Below, in pieces: positions 33,205-43,884 of a DNA stretch of 64,000 nucleotides (within the stretch, counting starts at the first letter, position 1; every line of letters starts with the position of its first letter). The stretch comes from Molanna angustata (taxonomy: Eukaryota; Arthropoda; Insecta; Trichoptera; Molannidae): positions 31,047,107 through 31,111,106 of the forward strand of contig OY754972.1 of assembly GCA_963576475.1 (NCBI GenBank), in the 5' to 3' direction. The notes below the pieces were generated by a model. That model did no database searches, was not told the origin of the DNA, and saw only the letters and a program-made list of their open reading frames with translations. The translations under genes were made by a program, and so were the position numbers.

Positions 33205-33447
33205 TGTGAGATATGTGAGTGAAAGAGATAGCATGTCTGTGTGTGTATATAGTGTTTGAATGGGCACGCGACGCGTCATTCATCGTTCGCCGTTGATAGT
33301 AAATACCTCCGTGATTTGTATAGATAGATTGACCTTGAATTGTATATTTGATAGTGTTGTATTAATAAAGTGTAAAAGAACTTAACATCTTTTACTACAA
33401 ATAAACAGAGTTCCACCCCAACAAATAAGTAGTGTACAAGGACACTA
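33205..33447 (+). repeat. 3' LTR of the Gypsy element, intact
   Basis: It runs from TGTGAGATATG to GACACTA, 243 bases, and shows how the 5' LTR looked before the LINE entered. The single difference from the 5' LTR dates the insertion as recent. Confidence 0.9.
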
Positions 33448-34161
33448 TAATATAAAACATGTAGGTATGTATGTCAGGATAGGATAGAATGGAGGTCAGC
33501 CTGTTTTTCCTACCCAGAATATAAAAAAGCATGATGGTATGTATGTATGTTTGTAGATTAAGTAGGTAGGTATCAAACTATTGAGTGAGATATCGTGTAG
33601 TGTATACTGCCTTACAAATTGTTTGAAACGATGTCGTCACTAAATTCAATTTTTATAAAAATATGTTATAAAAAGTTTGAGATGTACTACTACAATGTTA
33701 ATATTTTTATAGCAAATTATATTATCTAGTTGGGGTCTTTCGTCTTTTTTCGATATTTTTAAAAACTTCGTAAATATAGGGAGTTAAACACCTAAATTTG
33801 TCATAATTTTTTTTCCTAATAAAATGTTTGAGAAACACTGGAATTAAAAAAAAACAAATTGAGATTTTGTATTTGTCTATATTTATACCAATTTTGAGCG
33901 TTCTAGCTCTATAGTAATAGAAATATTCAAAAGTTGATAACACATGGCTGAAACAAAAATTCATAATTCTGAGTATAAAAGTTTTTTAAGCCTATTTTTT
34001 TATATTTTATAAAATTTTGGGTTCGGTGCATCGATCGGATCAAAAGTTATTAGGGAGGGACGGACAAACACATTAGTACAGGCAAACAACATACAATGTT
34101 ATACTCCGAATTCTGAGTTCATTCATATATTATATTGTATATCATATAAATATAATTTATT

Positions 34162-34240
34162 TGTCGGCCTTCATGGGTTAGTTGGTTGGGTATCTGACTG
34201 CTGATCCAAGAATCCCGGGAACGATTCCCGGAGGAGACAC
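34162..34240 (+). mobile_element. SINE head, truncated
   Basis: TTGTCGGCCTTCATGGGTTAG and 'ATCTGACTGCTGATCC' match the tRNA-like head of the SINE at 12766-13000. The copy stops after GGAGACACAC, where it merges with a (CA)n tract of the host Helitron. The B box is altered to GGGAACGATTCCC. Confidence 0.8.
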
Positions 34241-34478
34241 ACACACACACACAGACACTCGAAATGTTCTACTCCGAATTCTGATTAAATCCGTATATTG
34301 AACATATATGCTGCAAAGCCTCTAAGTTTGTGTTTTTTGACTTGAAAGTTGGAAAAGCCGTGAAAAAAGTAGACCCTGCATACAATTCTCGCGTATCCTG
34401 GCTTGAAACATTGTCGTTATGTTAAGAGAACAATATTCTCTTGAACAAATCGACAGTTGGAAAATAGTTTTTTTTAAT

Positions 34479-34628
34479 CAAATTAATTGTATGTTTGTAG
34501 TTCCACATGTGGATTTTTTTTACAGGACGTCCATTACGGGTGACTAGACATCAAAATGGCCTAGTCAACCAAAACGATAGTCCTGTCAAAAGGAAAATAC
34601 ACATATGTAACTACAATCAATTTGTTTG
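34479..34628. repeat. Imperfect inverted repeat, ~150 bp
   Basis: Left 'TCAAATTAATTGTATGTTTG' and 'TAGTTCCACATGTGG' are matched in reverse by 'ACATATGTAACTACAATCAA' on the right. It could be a small MITE next to the Helitron end. The match is imperfect and I place the ends only roughly. Confidence 0.4.
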
Positions 34629-35419
34629 ATTTATTAAAATCGCATAATATGGAATAACCGTCAATATTGACAATATAAAACATTGAAACAAATCATTTGT
34701 TAGAAACGCTAGGAAGTTACGATTTAGTTATTTATCTCCTTATTCAAAAGTTTTACATCTTCATTGGGTACAAAGTTCCAAAAGAAAAACTATCCGGTCG
34801 TTATCATATTTTAACGAGGTCGATCCAATTTGTGTACCGAAACCCTAAATAAACCTACATCTATTTTCGGAGTACCTACTTGTAATTTTAAAACTAAAGT
34901 ACCTTTTAAACAAAAATATACATACCTACTATAAGTGATTGCATAAACATTGTTCATACTGATATATTATAAATATACAAACATGATAACATAATGCTGT
35001 CGTAAGAAATGCAGGGTATCCAGACTATCTATGGTAAAAGTGTAAAACCAGAATTTAAATCTACATCTAGAATGTAGTTAGCTATATAATGTAGGTATTG
35101 CAAACTAAGCTAGCGTGACAGGATGTTACGCTTCGAAAGCTAAGAACAAACTAGAGAACATCATATACCTGGTTACAATAGATCCCACCACGTTCTATAT
35201 TATACTTAGCATACCTACAGGAATCCACAGGTAAACTGCCTAGATATAATTGACATACTCTCTGCAGAATAACATATATCTTCACACCAGAGACGCAAAT
35301 AATAAAAGATTATCTAACAAATACTTTTGTCATATCAAAACAGTCGGTCTGGTATTCCATTCCCATAAAGTGCATTCATTCAAAATTCAAATGCATATAA
35401 ACTGCCTACATATTGTATT
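34629..35419. other. Intergenic, nothing recognised
   Basis: No exon, RNA gene or repeat boundary could be supported. Confidence 0.4.
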
Positions 35420-36946
35420 GCTTCTTCTTCTTCTTCCGGTGCCATGTCAGGAACCCCCGACGTCGGCTATCACTCTGGCAAATCCCTCTCTGTCCTGTGC
35501 TGATCGGAATATCTGTTCCACGGTCCTGAAGCCGGTCCATTCCATAATGTTGCGCAGCCAGGACATCTGTCTCCTTCCAGTCCCTCGGCGACCTTCTATC
35601 TTGCCCTTCAGTATTAGTTGGAGCAAGTGATACTTCTCTCCCCTCATTATGTGACCCAGATATGTGATCTTGCGGACCTTTATTGTGGACAAGAGTTTCC
35701 TGGTTGTTCTGGCTCGGCTTAAGACTTCTGAGTTCGTAACCAGATCTGTCCAAGGGATTTTGAGCATTCTGCGATGCAACCACATCTCAAAAGCTTCCAG
35801 CCTGTTCATGGTGTTAACCTTCAATGTCCAAGTCTCACAGCCATATAGCAACACAGACCACACATAACATCTCATCATCCGCTGTCTCAGGTCCATATTT
35901 AGCTTTTTGTTGCAGAAGAAAGATCTCATTTTATTAAAGGTTGCTCTTGCTACCTCAATTCTGCACTTGATCTCCATATCAGGGTCAAGGGACTCCGAAA
36001 GAATACTGCCAAGGTACTTAAATTTATCCACCTTATCTATAACCTTGCCCATTAATTGCAAGGAAGAACCAGGATATTCATATCGACCAAATGTCATCCA
36101 CTTTGTTTTGGCTACATTTATAGATAAGCCCAAATGTTCACCAAATACATTGACATTGTTTAACAGTTCCTGGAGATCAGAAATAGAATCCGCCAGTAAT
36201 ACAGTATCATCGGCGTACCTGATATTATTAATTACTACGCCGTTGACTTTTATACCCCTCTCGGTGTTGTTGAGAGCTCTTTTAAATACATTATCAGAGT
36301 ATAAGTTGAAAAGTAGAGGAGACAAGATACAACCCTGCCGTACTCCTCGCTGTATGGGTATTTCATCTGATGTCACATTTCCACGTCTGATCTCAGCTGT
36401 TTGGTGCCAATATAGGTTTTGGATGAAGTTCAGATCTTTTGTATCCAGATTGCACTCCTTCAGCATTTCAATTAAGTCACAATGTCTCACCCTATCAAAT
36501 GCCTTTTCATAATCTATGAAACATGCAAATACCTCTTTTCTCTGGTCACGGCATTTTTGTAATAATACATTAATAGCCAGTAATGCTTCCCTTGTACCAA
36601 ATGCATTTCTGAAGCCAAATTGCGTGTCATCGAGGTCCTGTTCGCATTTACTGCGAATCCGTGCATGAATAATTTTAAGGAAGAGTTTTAACACGTAACT
36701 CATTAAGCTGATTAATCTATAATCACCGCATTTCTTTGGGTGCTGCTTTTTGGGCAATGTCACAAAAGTGGATCTCAACCAATCTTGGGGGATATTTCCT
36801 GTGTCATATATGGCATTAAATAGTCTCAGCAGGTAGTTAATATTATCGTCACTAATGAGTTTCAACAGTTCAACCGTATTGTATTGCTTATCTACATACA
36901 ATGAATGCAACTTGTTTTCTACGGTAACATTTAAGGAATGTGGCAA
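35420..36946 (-). pseudogene. RTE-type LINE, 5'-truncated, RT frame open
   Basis: The minus strand holds an uninterrupted ~500-codon frame of an endonuclease/reverse transcriptase whose endonuclease half is lost. It reads 'YRLISLMSYVLKLFLKI', 'TQFGFRNAFGTREALL', 'FIDYEKAFDRV', 'IQRGVRQGCILSPLLFN', the active site IRYADDTVLLADS and 'FKYLGSIL'. The C-terminal module has 'LLYGCETWTLKV', 'YLGHIMRG' and 'GRRQMSWLRNIMEWTGF'. It ends in GGAAGAAGAAGAAGAAG, the (GAA)n tail of this clade. A stop lies directly upstream of the first codon of the frame at 36946, so this marks the 5' truncation. The lack of stops suggests a recent insertion. Confidence 0.85.
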
Positions 36947-37124
36947 TTATATAAGATTACATATTTTATTGAAAACTTTGGTTGCTGAACAATGATCTGT
37001 AAAAACAAAAAAAAGATGAAGAAGAATATAATATATGTTAGTTACATAAGATGCTGTGAAGCTCCGGCTTAAAAAAGTGCTTTTCTACAATCACTGTTTC
37101 AGGTGTTCCGTAAGAACCAAGTAA

Positions 37125-38142
37125 TCCATCTGTCGATTCGTTCAAGAGAATGAAATTCTCTTGAAGGAAGAAGCAGTTTAAATCCATGATACGCGAGATT
37201 GAATGCAGGGTCTATATTTTTCACGGTGTTTCCAACTTTGAAGTCAAAAAACACCAACTTAGAGGCTTCACAGCATATTTATTCCATATTCGGATTTACT
37301 CAGAATTCGGAGAACATTTCGTGTGTCTGTATGTGTCTGTGTGTGTCCTGCTTGTGTGTGTGTGTGTCCGTCCGTCCCTATTAACTTTTGATCTGCTCAA
37401 TTTACAGAGCTCAAAATTTCAGGATATATAAAAAGTAGTAGGCCTACAAAACTTTTATACTCAGATTTTTGAATTTTTGTTTCAGTTAGGGGTTATCAAC
37501 TTTTGAATTTTTACTTTATTTTTCCATATATCTCAGAAACCATAAAAGCTAGAACGCTGAAAATTGGTATGAATATAGACAAATACAAAATCTCAAATTT
37601 AATTTTTCATAAAAATCCCAGAGTTTCTCAAACATTTTTTATTAAGAAAAATATTTTTTTAATGACAAATTTATGTGTTTAACTGCCTATATTTCCAAAG
37701 TTTTTAAAAATATCGAAATAAGCCGAAACACCCCAACTAGATAATTTAATTTTCTATAAACACTATTGACATTGTAGTAGTACCTACATCTCAATTTTTT
37801 TTTAACAATTTTTACAAAAATTGAATTTAGTGACGACATCGCTTCATACAATTTGTATGGCAGTCGCCTATACACAATATGTAAAAAGACTTAATAGTTT
37901 GATACTTAATCTCTAAAAATACATACATACCATCATGCTGTTTTCATATTCCGGGTAGGAAAAAAGGACTGACCTCCATATTATCCTATCTTGACATACA
38001 TACCTACATGTGTTGTATAGAAAACCAAATATCTTAAAATATTAAATAATTTGTATTTATGGGTTTATAGTTTGGTACTTATTCTTCAACTATGCATACT
38101 ATCGCTATCGACAGTTGGATCTCATGTGTTACATGCAACTAG
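37125..38142 (+). mobile_element. Non-autonomous Helitron, complete (1.0 kb)
   Basis: The 5' end is A|TCCATCTGTCGATTCG and the 3' end is CAACTAG|T, matching the Helitron rules (5' TC, 3' CTRR, insertion between A and T). A stem-loop CATGTGTTACATG lies seven bases before CTAG. A box ATCCAACTGTCGAT near the 5' end recurs inverted (ATCGACAGTTGGAT) near the 3' end. The body includes a GT-rich tract (37325-37375) and 'CCATATATCTCAGAAACC'. There is no Rep/helicase gene, so it depends on another element. Confidence 0.75.
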
Positions 38143-38218
38143 TTATATTTGTAATGCTATTTTTGTGTATGTTTTGTTAGTTGGCATTCACTGTAAAAAG
38201 TATCATTATTTCAAAATG

Positions 38219-38335
38219 CTTTAGCTCCGGCACAGGTTTTTTACCTAGTGGGGCATTGTAGTTAAGAATATTATTTGTCAATATTATGTATATGTATGAA
38301 TAAAAATGAAATAAATAAATAAACTATATGACGAA
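38219..38335 (+). mobile_element. LINE 3' end remnant with (AAAT)n tail
   Basis: GCTTTAGCTCCGGCACAGG, then 'TACCTAGTGGGGCATTGTAG' and a final 'AATGAAATAAATAAATAAAC' look like the 3' UTR and tail of a Jockey-group LINE. No coding part remains. Confidence 0.45.
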
Positions 38336-38350
38336 CCCAACATTGTACAT

Positions 38351-38450
38351 GTCATAATTTGGCTTTATGGGTTTATAGTTTGGTACTTATTCTTCAACTA
38401 TACATACTATCGCTAACGACAATTGGATCTTATGTGTTACATGCAACTTG
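38351..38450 (+). mobile_element. Helitron fragment (3' end)
   Basis: It holds the last 100 bases of the local Helitron family: GGGTTTATAGTTTGGTAC, a mutated inner box (AACGACAATTGGATC) and the hairpin TGTGTTACATGCAACTTG. Confidence 0.65.
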
Positions 38451-38930
38451 TTGAAAATACAGCAAGCAAAAAACATCTCAAATAGTTAAGTAAGACAAGG
38501 CTGATATGTGGCTATACACGCCTGTGTCGAGCTTCATTTAAAAGGGTTATGTACACCCGCACACCCGTCGTTGGTAACTCCACATTTTGTGATATGACGT
38601 GATTGTATGAATTGTTAGTATTTTTTTTTGTTTCTTCAAAATATGACATTCCCTGAATGTATTTTTTTGAAACATATTTAGTAACACTATAATATTTGAT
38701 TATATTCTTTCTAGAAATTGGTAGATCTGTAAACAAGTCAACATACATATGTAGGTATGGTGCAGCTATCGAAACTATATCACAACATGCAGCATATTTG
38801 TTTAGAGGAGAGCAATTTCACATTCGAGTTATGTAGGTAATTATTTTTAAGTCAAACAGTTCCCTTTTTATAGTTATTTTAGGCTTTACATTAAAAATTT
38901 ACTTGTTACTATTGTTGGAACAGTAAGTTC
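38451..38930. other. Intergenic, nothing recognised
   Basis: No supported feature. Confidence 0.4.
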
Positions 38931-39300
38931 ACCATTTGCAACTTTGTGTAACACGAATAGATCAGTAAACTTATTCCTCATGCATTCCAAAGAAACTGAG
39001 TCTCTCGTTATATGACGTTAATTTGTTGTGGCATCCTATGCGCAATAAAAGAGTTTATAGGATTTTTGAACATTCTATTCTGGTTTTGTGTATGTCGTAG
39101 TGGGATGACCAGACAATCGAACAGTACTCAACAGTGCTGAGAACTAATATTTTGTATAGTGCGATGGTGACTTGTTGATTTGGATATTAGTCTGAAAATA
39201 TGTAAAGTATTGTACTCTGGATGCTTTCCCCACCATGGTGTCGATGTGAATATTGAACTTCATCTTATCGTCGAATATCACTCCCAGATCTCTGATTAAC
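38931..39300 (-). pseudogene. LINE reverse transcriptase fragment, Jockey/CR1 group
   Basis: Reverse translation gives 'IRDLGVIFDDKMKFNIHID', the conserved block after the RT active site. Past several stops and frame changes there are decayed C-terminal blocks ('HRMPQQINVI'). It is a short dead remnant with no clear ends. Confidence 0.65.
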
Positions 39301-39430
39301 ACACAAACACATTTTACAAGTGGGTGTACTTATAAAATATTTAAATATTAAAGAATAAAATCGATTACCCAGAACGTGGCAGCATATTTAAAGTAGTTAC
39401 AGAAAAATCTGTAGTAAAATACTTAGTTAA

Positions 39431-39596
39431 TCCAACTGTCGATTCGTTCAAGAGAAATTATTTCTCTTTATGAATTGATAGTATTAATCTTAGTCCCGTG
39501 TGAGAGAATTGTATGCAGTAGTAAATTTTACACGATTTTTTCAACTTTGAAGTCAATAAACACCAACATAGAGGCTCATGTGCTATATGCAACTGG
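39431..39596 (+). mobile_element. Miniature Helitron with both ends, 166 bp
   Basis: It begins A|TCCAACTGTCGATTCG and ends ATGCAACTGG|T, so both family termini are present, and the 3' CTGG obeys CTRR. The internal ~850 bases of the full copies are missing. This is probably an internally deleted derivative able to move on the same ends. Confidence 0.6.
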
Positions 39597-40619
39597 TATC
39601 AAAGATATCTCTGGTCGATTGGAAGCAATTTCTATGTGCCCGCCAGTGAACTACGTAAAAGATAAGAATTTATTCTCAAATGATTTTATTTCAAGACTAA
39701 ATTTCTAACATGATTTCTATTCCACACAATCTCTCACTATACGTAGGTACCTGAAATTATGGCTGCTGTTATTATTTTGATAATGAAACAATGAAAATGA
39801 CGACAATTGCATAATTAATCATATTAATTATTGGTGAATCGATAGCAATAATTAAGTAAATAACATTTGGCCACTAAAGTCAATGTGACTTTGATGAAAT
39901 ATAGGTAGGTAGGTACATTGAACCGGTTATACATATGTGATATATTATTTTTTGGTGATCTTAATATTAAAAAAAATATATGTTTAATTCTCTATTTTTT
40001 AATATCAATATAGTGAAAACACTGTGAAGAATTATGATTTCGTATTTTTGTAAACACATCTCTCATCGAAATAGCCAAGGGGAAAAAACAAAAAAAAAAT
40101 ATCTATGAACTGATCGCAATAATAAACCTCACTAAACGGTATAAAATACGAATATAACAATAATTTTATATAATATACGAATTATAACCTAAGTAGTACA
40201 TTTTTTGTATGTTATTTTAAGCGTATCTTGTTGTGTTTTAAGTGATTCATTGTAATTACGTAAATGATGCAAAAGGCAAAACATAAAAAAAAATTGAATC
40301 ATACAGGAAAATAATAATACACAATAATATACTCGCCATTTGCATCGTATGCTACAGGCGAGTTTGTTACCATTTGACTATTTCTTCCAACAAATCAGTG
40401 TTTCCAGTACAGAGAAGTAAGAAATGCGCAAGTAATAATTTATCTGAAATGAATTTTTCGAATGCTGGAGAACGAACCCAAGACACCCGCATAAATATGT
40501 ATATTTATACGATCTCACTTACTATTAAATTTACAACTCGACTAATCCGACGCAGAGTTCAGCCAGACATTTTTTCTGATTTACGTTTCATCTGTACGTA
40601 GAAATACCACTGGTCAATA
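39597..40619. other. AT-rich intergenic with one repeat remnant
   Basis: Bases 40331-40420 ('CAGGCGAGTTTGTTACC', 'TTCTTCCAAC') are a diverged relative of the repeat at 42407-42500 and, inverted, of 283-330. Nothing else is visible. Confidence 0.4.
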
Positions 40620-41374
40620 CAGGCGCAGCGGACGAAGCGTAAATGACGGATTTTAGAATTCTTCGTACGTCCACTGAGCGGCAGCGGACGGAGCGCATCA
40701 GACGGATTTTAGAATTCTTTGTATAGGAATTCATACAAGTGCGTCCACTGATCGGCAGCGGACGGAGCGCATCAGACGGATTTTAGAATTCTTTGTATAG
40801 GAATTCATACAAGTGCGTCCACTGATCGGCAGCGGACGGAGCGCATCAGACGGATTTATACAAGTATAGGAATTCATACAAGTGCGTCCACTGAGCGGCA
40901 GCGGACGGAGCGCATCAGACGGATTTTAGAATTCTTTGTATAGGAATTCATACAAGTGCGTCCACTGAGCGGCAGGGGACGGAGCGCGCGCAGTGGATCG
41001 TCGGAATGCGGACGACGCCGTTGCTAGGAGAAATAATACTCCGCTAGGATCTGTCATTTTTGAATGTGCATTTTCTTTAGTGATATCATATCGCCTTTTT
41101 TAAGGAAATATCTCATTTAAATTGCTAAAATATTATTTAAATAAAACACTATCATATAAATTCGAATCTTTAGATGCTTAGTTGTTTTTTTATTAAACGG
41201 CTGAAAGATTTCGGATGAAAATTGTCAATAAATCCAAATGGCAGTTGTGTCGGCAATCCGATCGGTGCGCCTCTGTCGACGCCATACCATAAACAAATCC
41301 GTTTGATGCGCTCCGTCCGGCCTGTCTAAACAAATCCGTTTGATGCGCTCCGTCCGGCCCGTCCGCTGCGCCTG
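40620..41374. mobile_element. GC-rich TIR element with subterminal repeats
   Basis: Ends are CAGGCGCAGCGGAC at 40620 and its exact complement at 41361-41374. The left half carries about five tandem ~72-base units, each with 'GGCAGCGGACGGAGCGCATC', 'TTTTAGAATTCTTTGTA' and 'GGAATTCATACAAGTGCGTC'. The right half carries two inverted units of 'TTTGATGCGCTCCGTCCGG'. Repeated subterminal words of this kind are the usual transposase-binding sites of hAT and related DNA transposons. There is no transposase ORF; the superfamily is open. Confidence 0.7.
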
Positions 41375-42190
41375 CGTGGACGCTAGCCTTAAAACTACAA
41401 AACTCATTACCATAGCAAAAAAATAATTTAGAAAAATACCTACCTTAGTTTCTTTTGTTCCCAATTATCCTCGCTTATGTTAGAATTTTTCATGAGACCA
41501 CAAGACGTCAAAATATGTACTAAACACCACATATTATATTTAAAATAGCATTAGTTAAATTATTTAGTGCCATTTTAATTATTATTAAAATAGTAGGTAT
41601 TATTGAAAATAATCAATTTAATATTGTCAAATGTGTTTTTAATTCGTAATACACTAAAGAGATAAATATTAATAAAAAGTGCAAAAAAAAGTGGTGAAAT
41701 AGTAAAAAAAATAAGTAAAATAAAAAATAAATAATATATTTCACGTCAGTCAGTAGATTGTTTACATTCATACTGCCAATGTCAAACACATTTGTAATAT
41801 CAAACGTTGAAATTTGTTTTATACAGAACATACAATAATCTATTGTGAAACGATATAAATGGTAGGTACTTGAACAATAACAGTAAGTCTGTATGAAATA
41901 CTAAATTGTTCAATTTTATCAAAATATCAAATGAATCAACCTGAAAACACTTTTATCGTGTGTAATTGTCATGTGTAATACATACACAAATTCTGATAGT
42001 TTCAGAGTTCTTAGTTGTCGGAATATTAGTTAAAAATCAATTTCAGTACGGACAGACAGATAAGATAAATAAAATTATCTAAAAAATAATTTGCATATTC
42101 AATTGTACATCAAGTAAGACGAGATGGCATTCGGTTCTCTTTGACTACCCCAAATAGATAAACGGCGAGATGATATTATAATAATAATTT
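41375..42190. other. AT-rich intergenic, nothing recognised
   Basis: No supported feature. Confidence 0.4.
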
Positions 42191-42406
42191 TGTCGGCCTT
42201 CGTGGCTCAGTTGGTTAGGTATCTGACTGCTGATCCGAAGGTCCCGGGTTCGATTTCCGGTAATTGTGTTTTCAGTCTGGATCTGTGAGACGATTAATAG
42301 ATCGTAAGTCTCCAGAATGTGGCAACTTGTTATTGGGTGAGTGTTAAATTAATATTTGACAAAGTACCTGTTAGTTGCCCGAGGAGTAATGTAAAATAAA
42401 ATAATA
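42191..42406 (+). mobile_element. tRNA-derived SINE, second copy
   Basis: It matches the SINE at 12766-13000 from TGTCGGCCTTCGTGGCTCAG to the end, with a small deletion after the B box (GGTTCGATTTCCGG). The tail is an A-rich AAAATAAAATAATAA. It ends next to another repeat at 42407. Confidence 0.85.
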
Positions 42407-42545
42407 AACACATCCTTGCACCCTGCGCCAGTGGCGAGTTTATTGCCATTTGGCAAACTTCTTCCAACTTTCCAATTCTTACAGCCCACAGAGAAGCAAG
42501 AATTGTGTGAGAAATATTTTTTAATAAATTTCTCCTCTGCTGCGT
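42407..42545. repeat. Dispersed repeat, unassigned
   Basis: The block 'GGCGAGTTTATTGCCATTTG' with 'AACTTCTTCCAAC' is the reverse of the tail-like block at 283-330. It is probably the end of a retroelement joined to the SINE. Confidence 0.45.
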
Positions 42546-43578
42546 AGGTGCCTACATAATATGATATGTATGCACTAAGAAAAAAATAAAGATAATAATG
42601 ATTCAAAAATCAGAGTTTCGGTCCAAAATCTACTAAAACAATTTTCTAAGTGTTTGTTATGTAGGTATACAGTCTATGAATGCTCTTGCTTGTATTGCAA
42701 TAGGGAAAGAAAAAATGTTTTTCGGTAGATAAGATTTAGCATTTGTAAATTTACTTGTTATTTAAAATGCAGAGTCCATATTATCGTGGCGTCTCGTGAT
42801 TGAAAAAAATACAAGCATTCATTATTATAAGATACAACATTTATTTCATCTTAAAAATCACAGACAAAAAAGTGTTTTCTTTGCCAAAATATCTGAATGA
42901 TAATACATTGTCTATGATTAATTTGACATTTACAAAAAAAATAGAATCCGAATCGGACTTATTTTTTATTTTAAATAATTGTTGGCAAATAATTTACACA
43001 GATAACAGTATAGATAATTAACGATTGTTTAAAATTAACCAAAAATATATTCATCACAGTTCTTTTTAAATGGCCGATTTCTTTAAAACGTCTTTTTCAT
43101 AAGCGTAGTAGGCACAGAGAATTGAATGCCATACACGTCTCTGTTGACATACGAATTGCGCCCCTTGCGCTTTTTTTCAAACAGTCACCCCAAATATTTG
43201 TTTATTGCAGTTTATTGTGTGTGTTCAATATTATAATAGTACATACTATTGAAACACTGCAAACGTCACATTTCTTCATTCGTGGTATAATATAACATAA
43301 TAGGAGATAAACTGACTATGTATAGCTGCTAGAATTATTGACATTGCATTATTTTTGTCTACCCCATCAGGGATAATTCCTATGGTATGCAATGGTATGT
43401 ATTTATTATATAAGTTGATTACGCACTTGGAATGATCCTGAATCATTAAACGGCGCCCAAATCCTTAATACCTATTATCACTATTCGTAGAAAAAAGGAT
43501 ATTTTACAAATACAGGTTCAGAACAAATAAATACAAGATTTATTCGAACGAAGCAAAGAGAACCAAACGCCACACGAA
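42546..43578. other. AT-rich intergenic, nothing recognised
   Basis: No supported feature. Confidence 0.4.
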
Positions 43579-43884
43579 CCTGAAATTAAAAAAAATTGCC
43601 TCACCCACATGCATACACCGTCTCATACAAACCATCTCGTATATAGTATACAAGACCATGCACAAAACTATTTTATGTAAAAAAAACTTCATCAGATATC
43701 ACTGCCTACCCCTAATACATGATTTCTGAAATAAAAAAATACTGCCTCACTCACATGCATACACCGTCTCATACATTTACAAACCATCTCGTATATAGTA
43801 TACAAGACAATGCACAAAACTATTTTAAGTAAAAAAAACTTCATCAGATATCACTGCCTACCCCTAATACCTACATGATTTCAT
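43579..43884. repeat. Direct tandem duplication, ~145 bp unit x2
   Basis: 'CACATGCATACACCGTCTCA', 'CCATCTCGTATATAGTATAC' and 'ACTTCATCAGATATCACTGC' occur twice, at about 43603 and 43752, in nearly identical units. The phrase CATACACCGTCTCATACA resembles part of the 84-base satellite unit, which may be coincidence. Confidence 0.75.

Larger units (their letters stand above)
23853..33447 (+). mobile_element. Gypsy LTR retrotransposon, RT-deleted, with nested LINE
   Basis: The element is bounded by LTRs of about 243 bases and encodes Gag, protease and integrase in one frame. The primer-binding site TGGCGCAGTCTGGAAC starts at 29880, just after the 5' LTR; TGGCGCAGT is the form used by Gypsy elements primed by tRNA-Ser. 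A purine tract GTGGAGGAG lies directly before the 3' LTR. Target duplication is AT-rich and cannot be placed exactly (TAATA or one base to either side). By the sequence of its integrase it resembles the Mag/K02A2.6-like branch of Gypsy. Without the LINE the element is only about 3.8 kb, short for a Gypsy, because reverse transcriptase is missing. Confidence 0.85.
23068..34461 (-). mobile_element. Helitron interrupted by four later insertions
   Basis: The 3' end (CTAG and hairpin, from 23068) and the 5' end (reverse of TCCAACTGTCGATTTG, ending at 34461) belong to one Helitron of about 1 kb in reverse. It has been split by a PIF/Harbinger-like MITE (23156-23802), by a Gypsy LTR element (23853-33447) that is itself split by a CR1 LINE (23900-29676), and by a SINE head (34162-34240). 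Removing the MITE and one TTA rejoins '...CCAAACTATAACCACTTA' to 'AACACAAATTAATAAATATT', which matches the uninterrupted copies. Removing the LTR element rejoins '...GTTGTCTATA' to 'TAAAACATGTAGG'. Confidence 0.8.
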
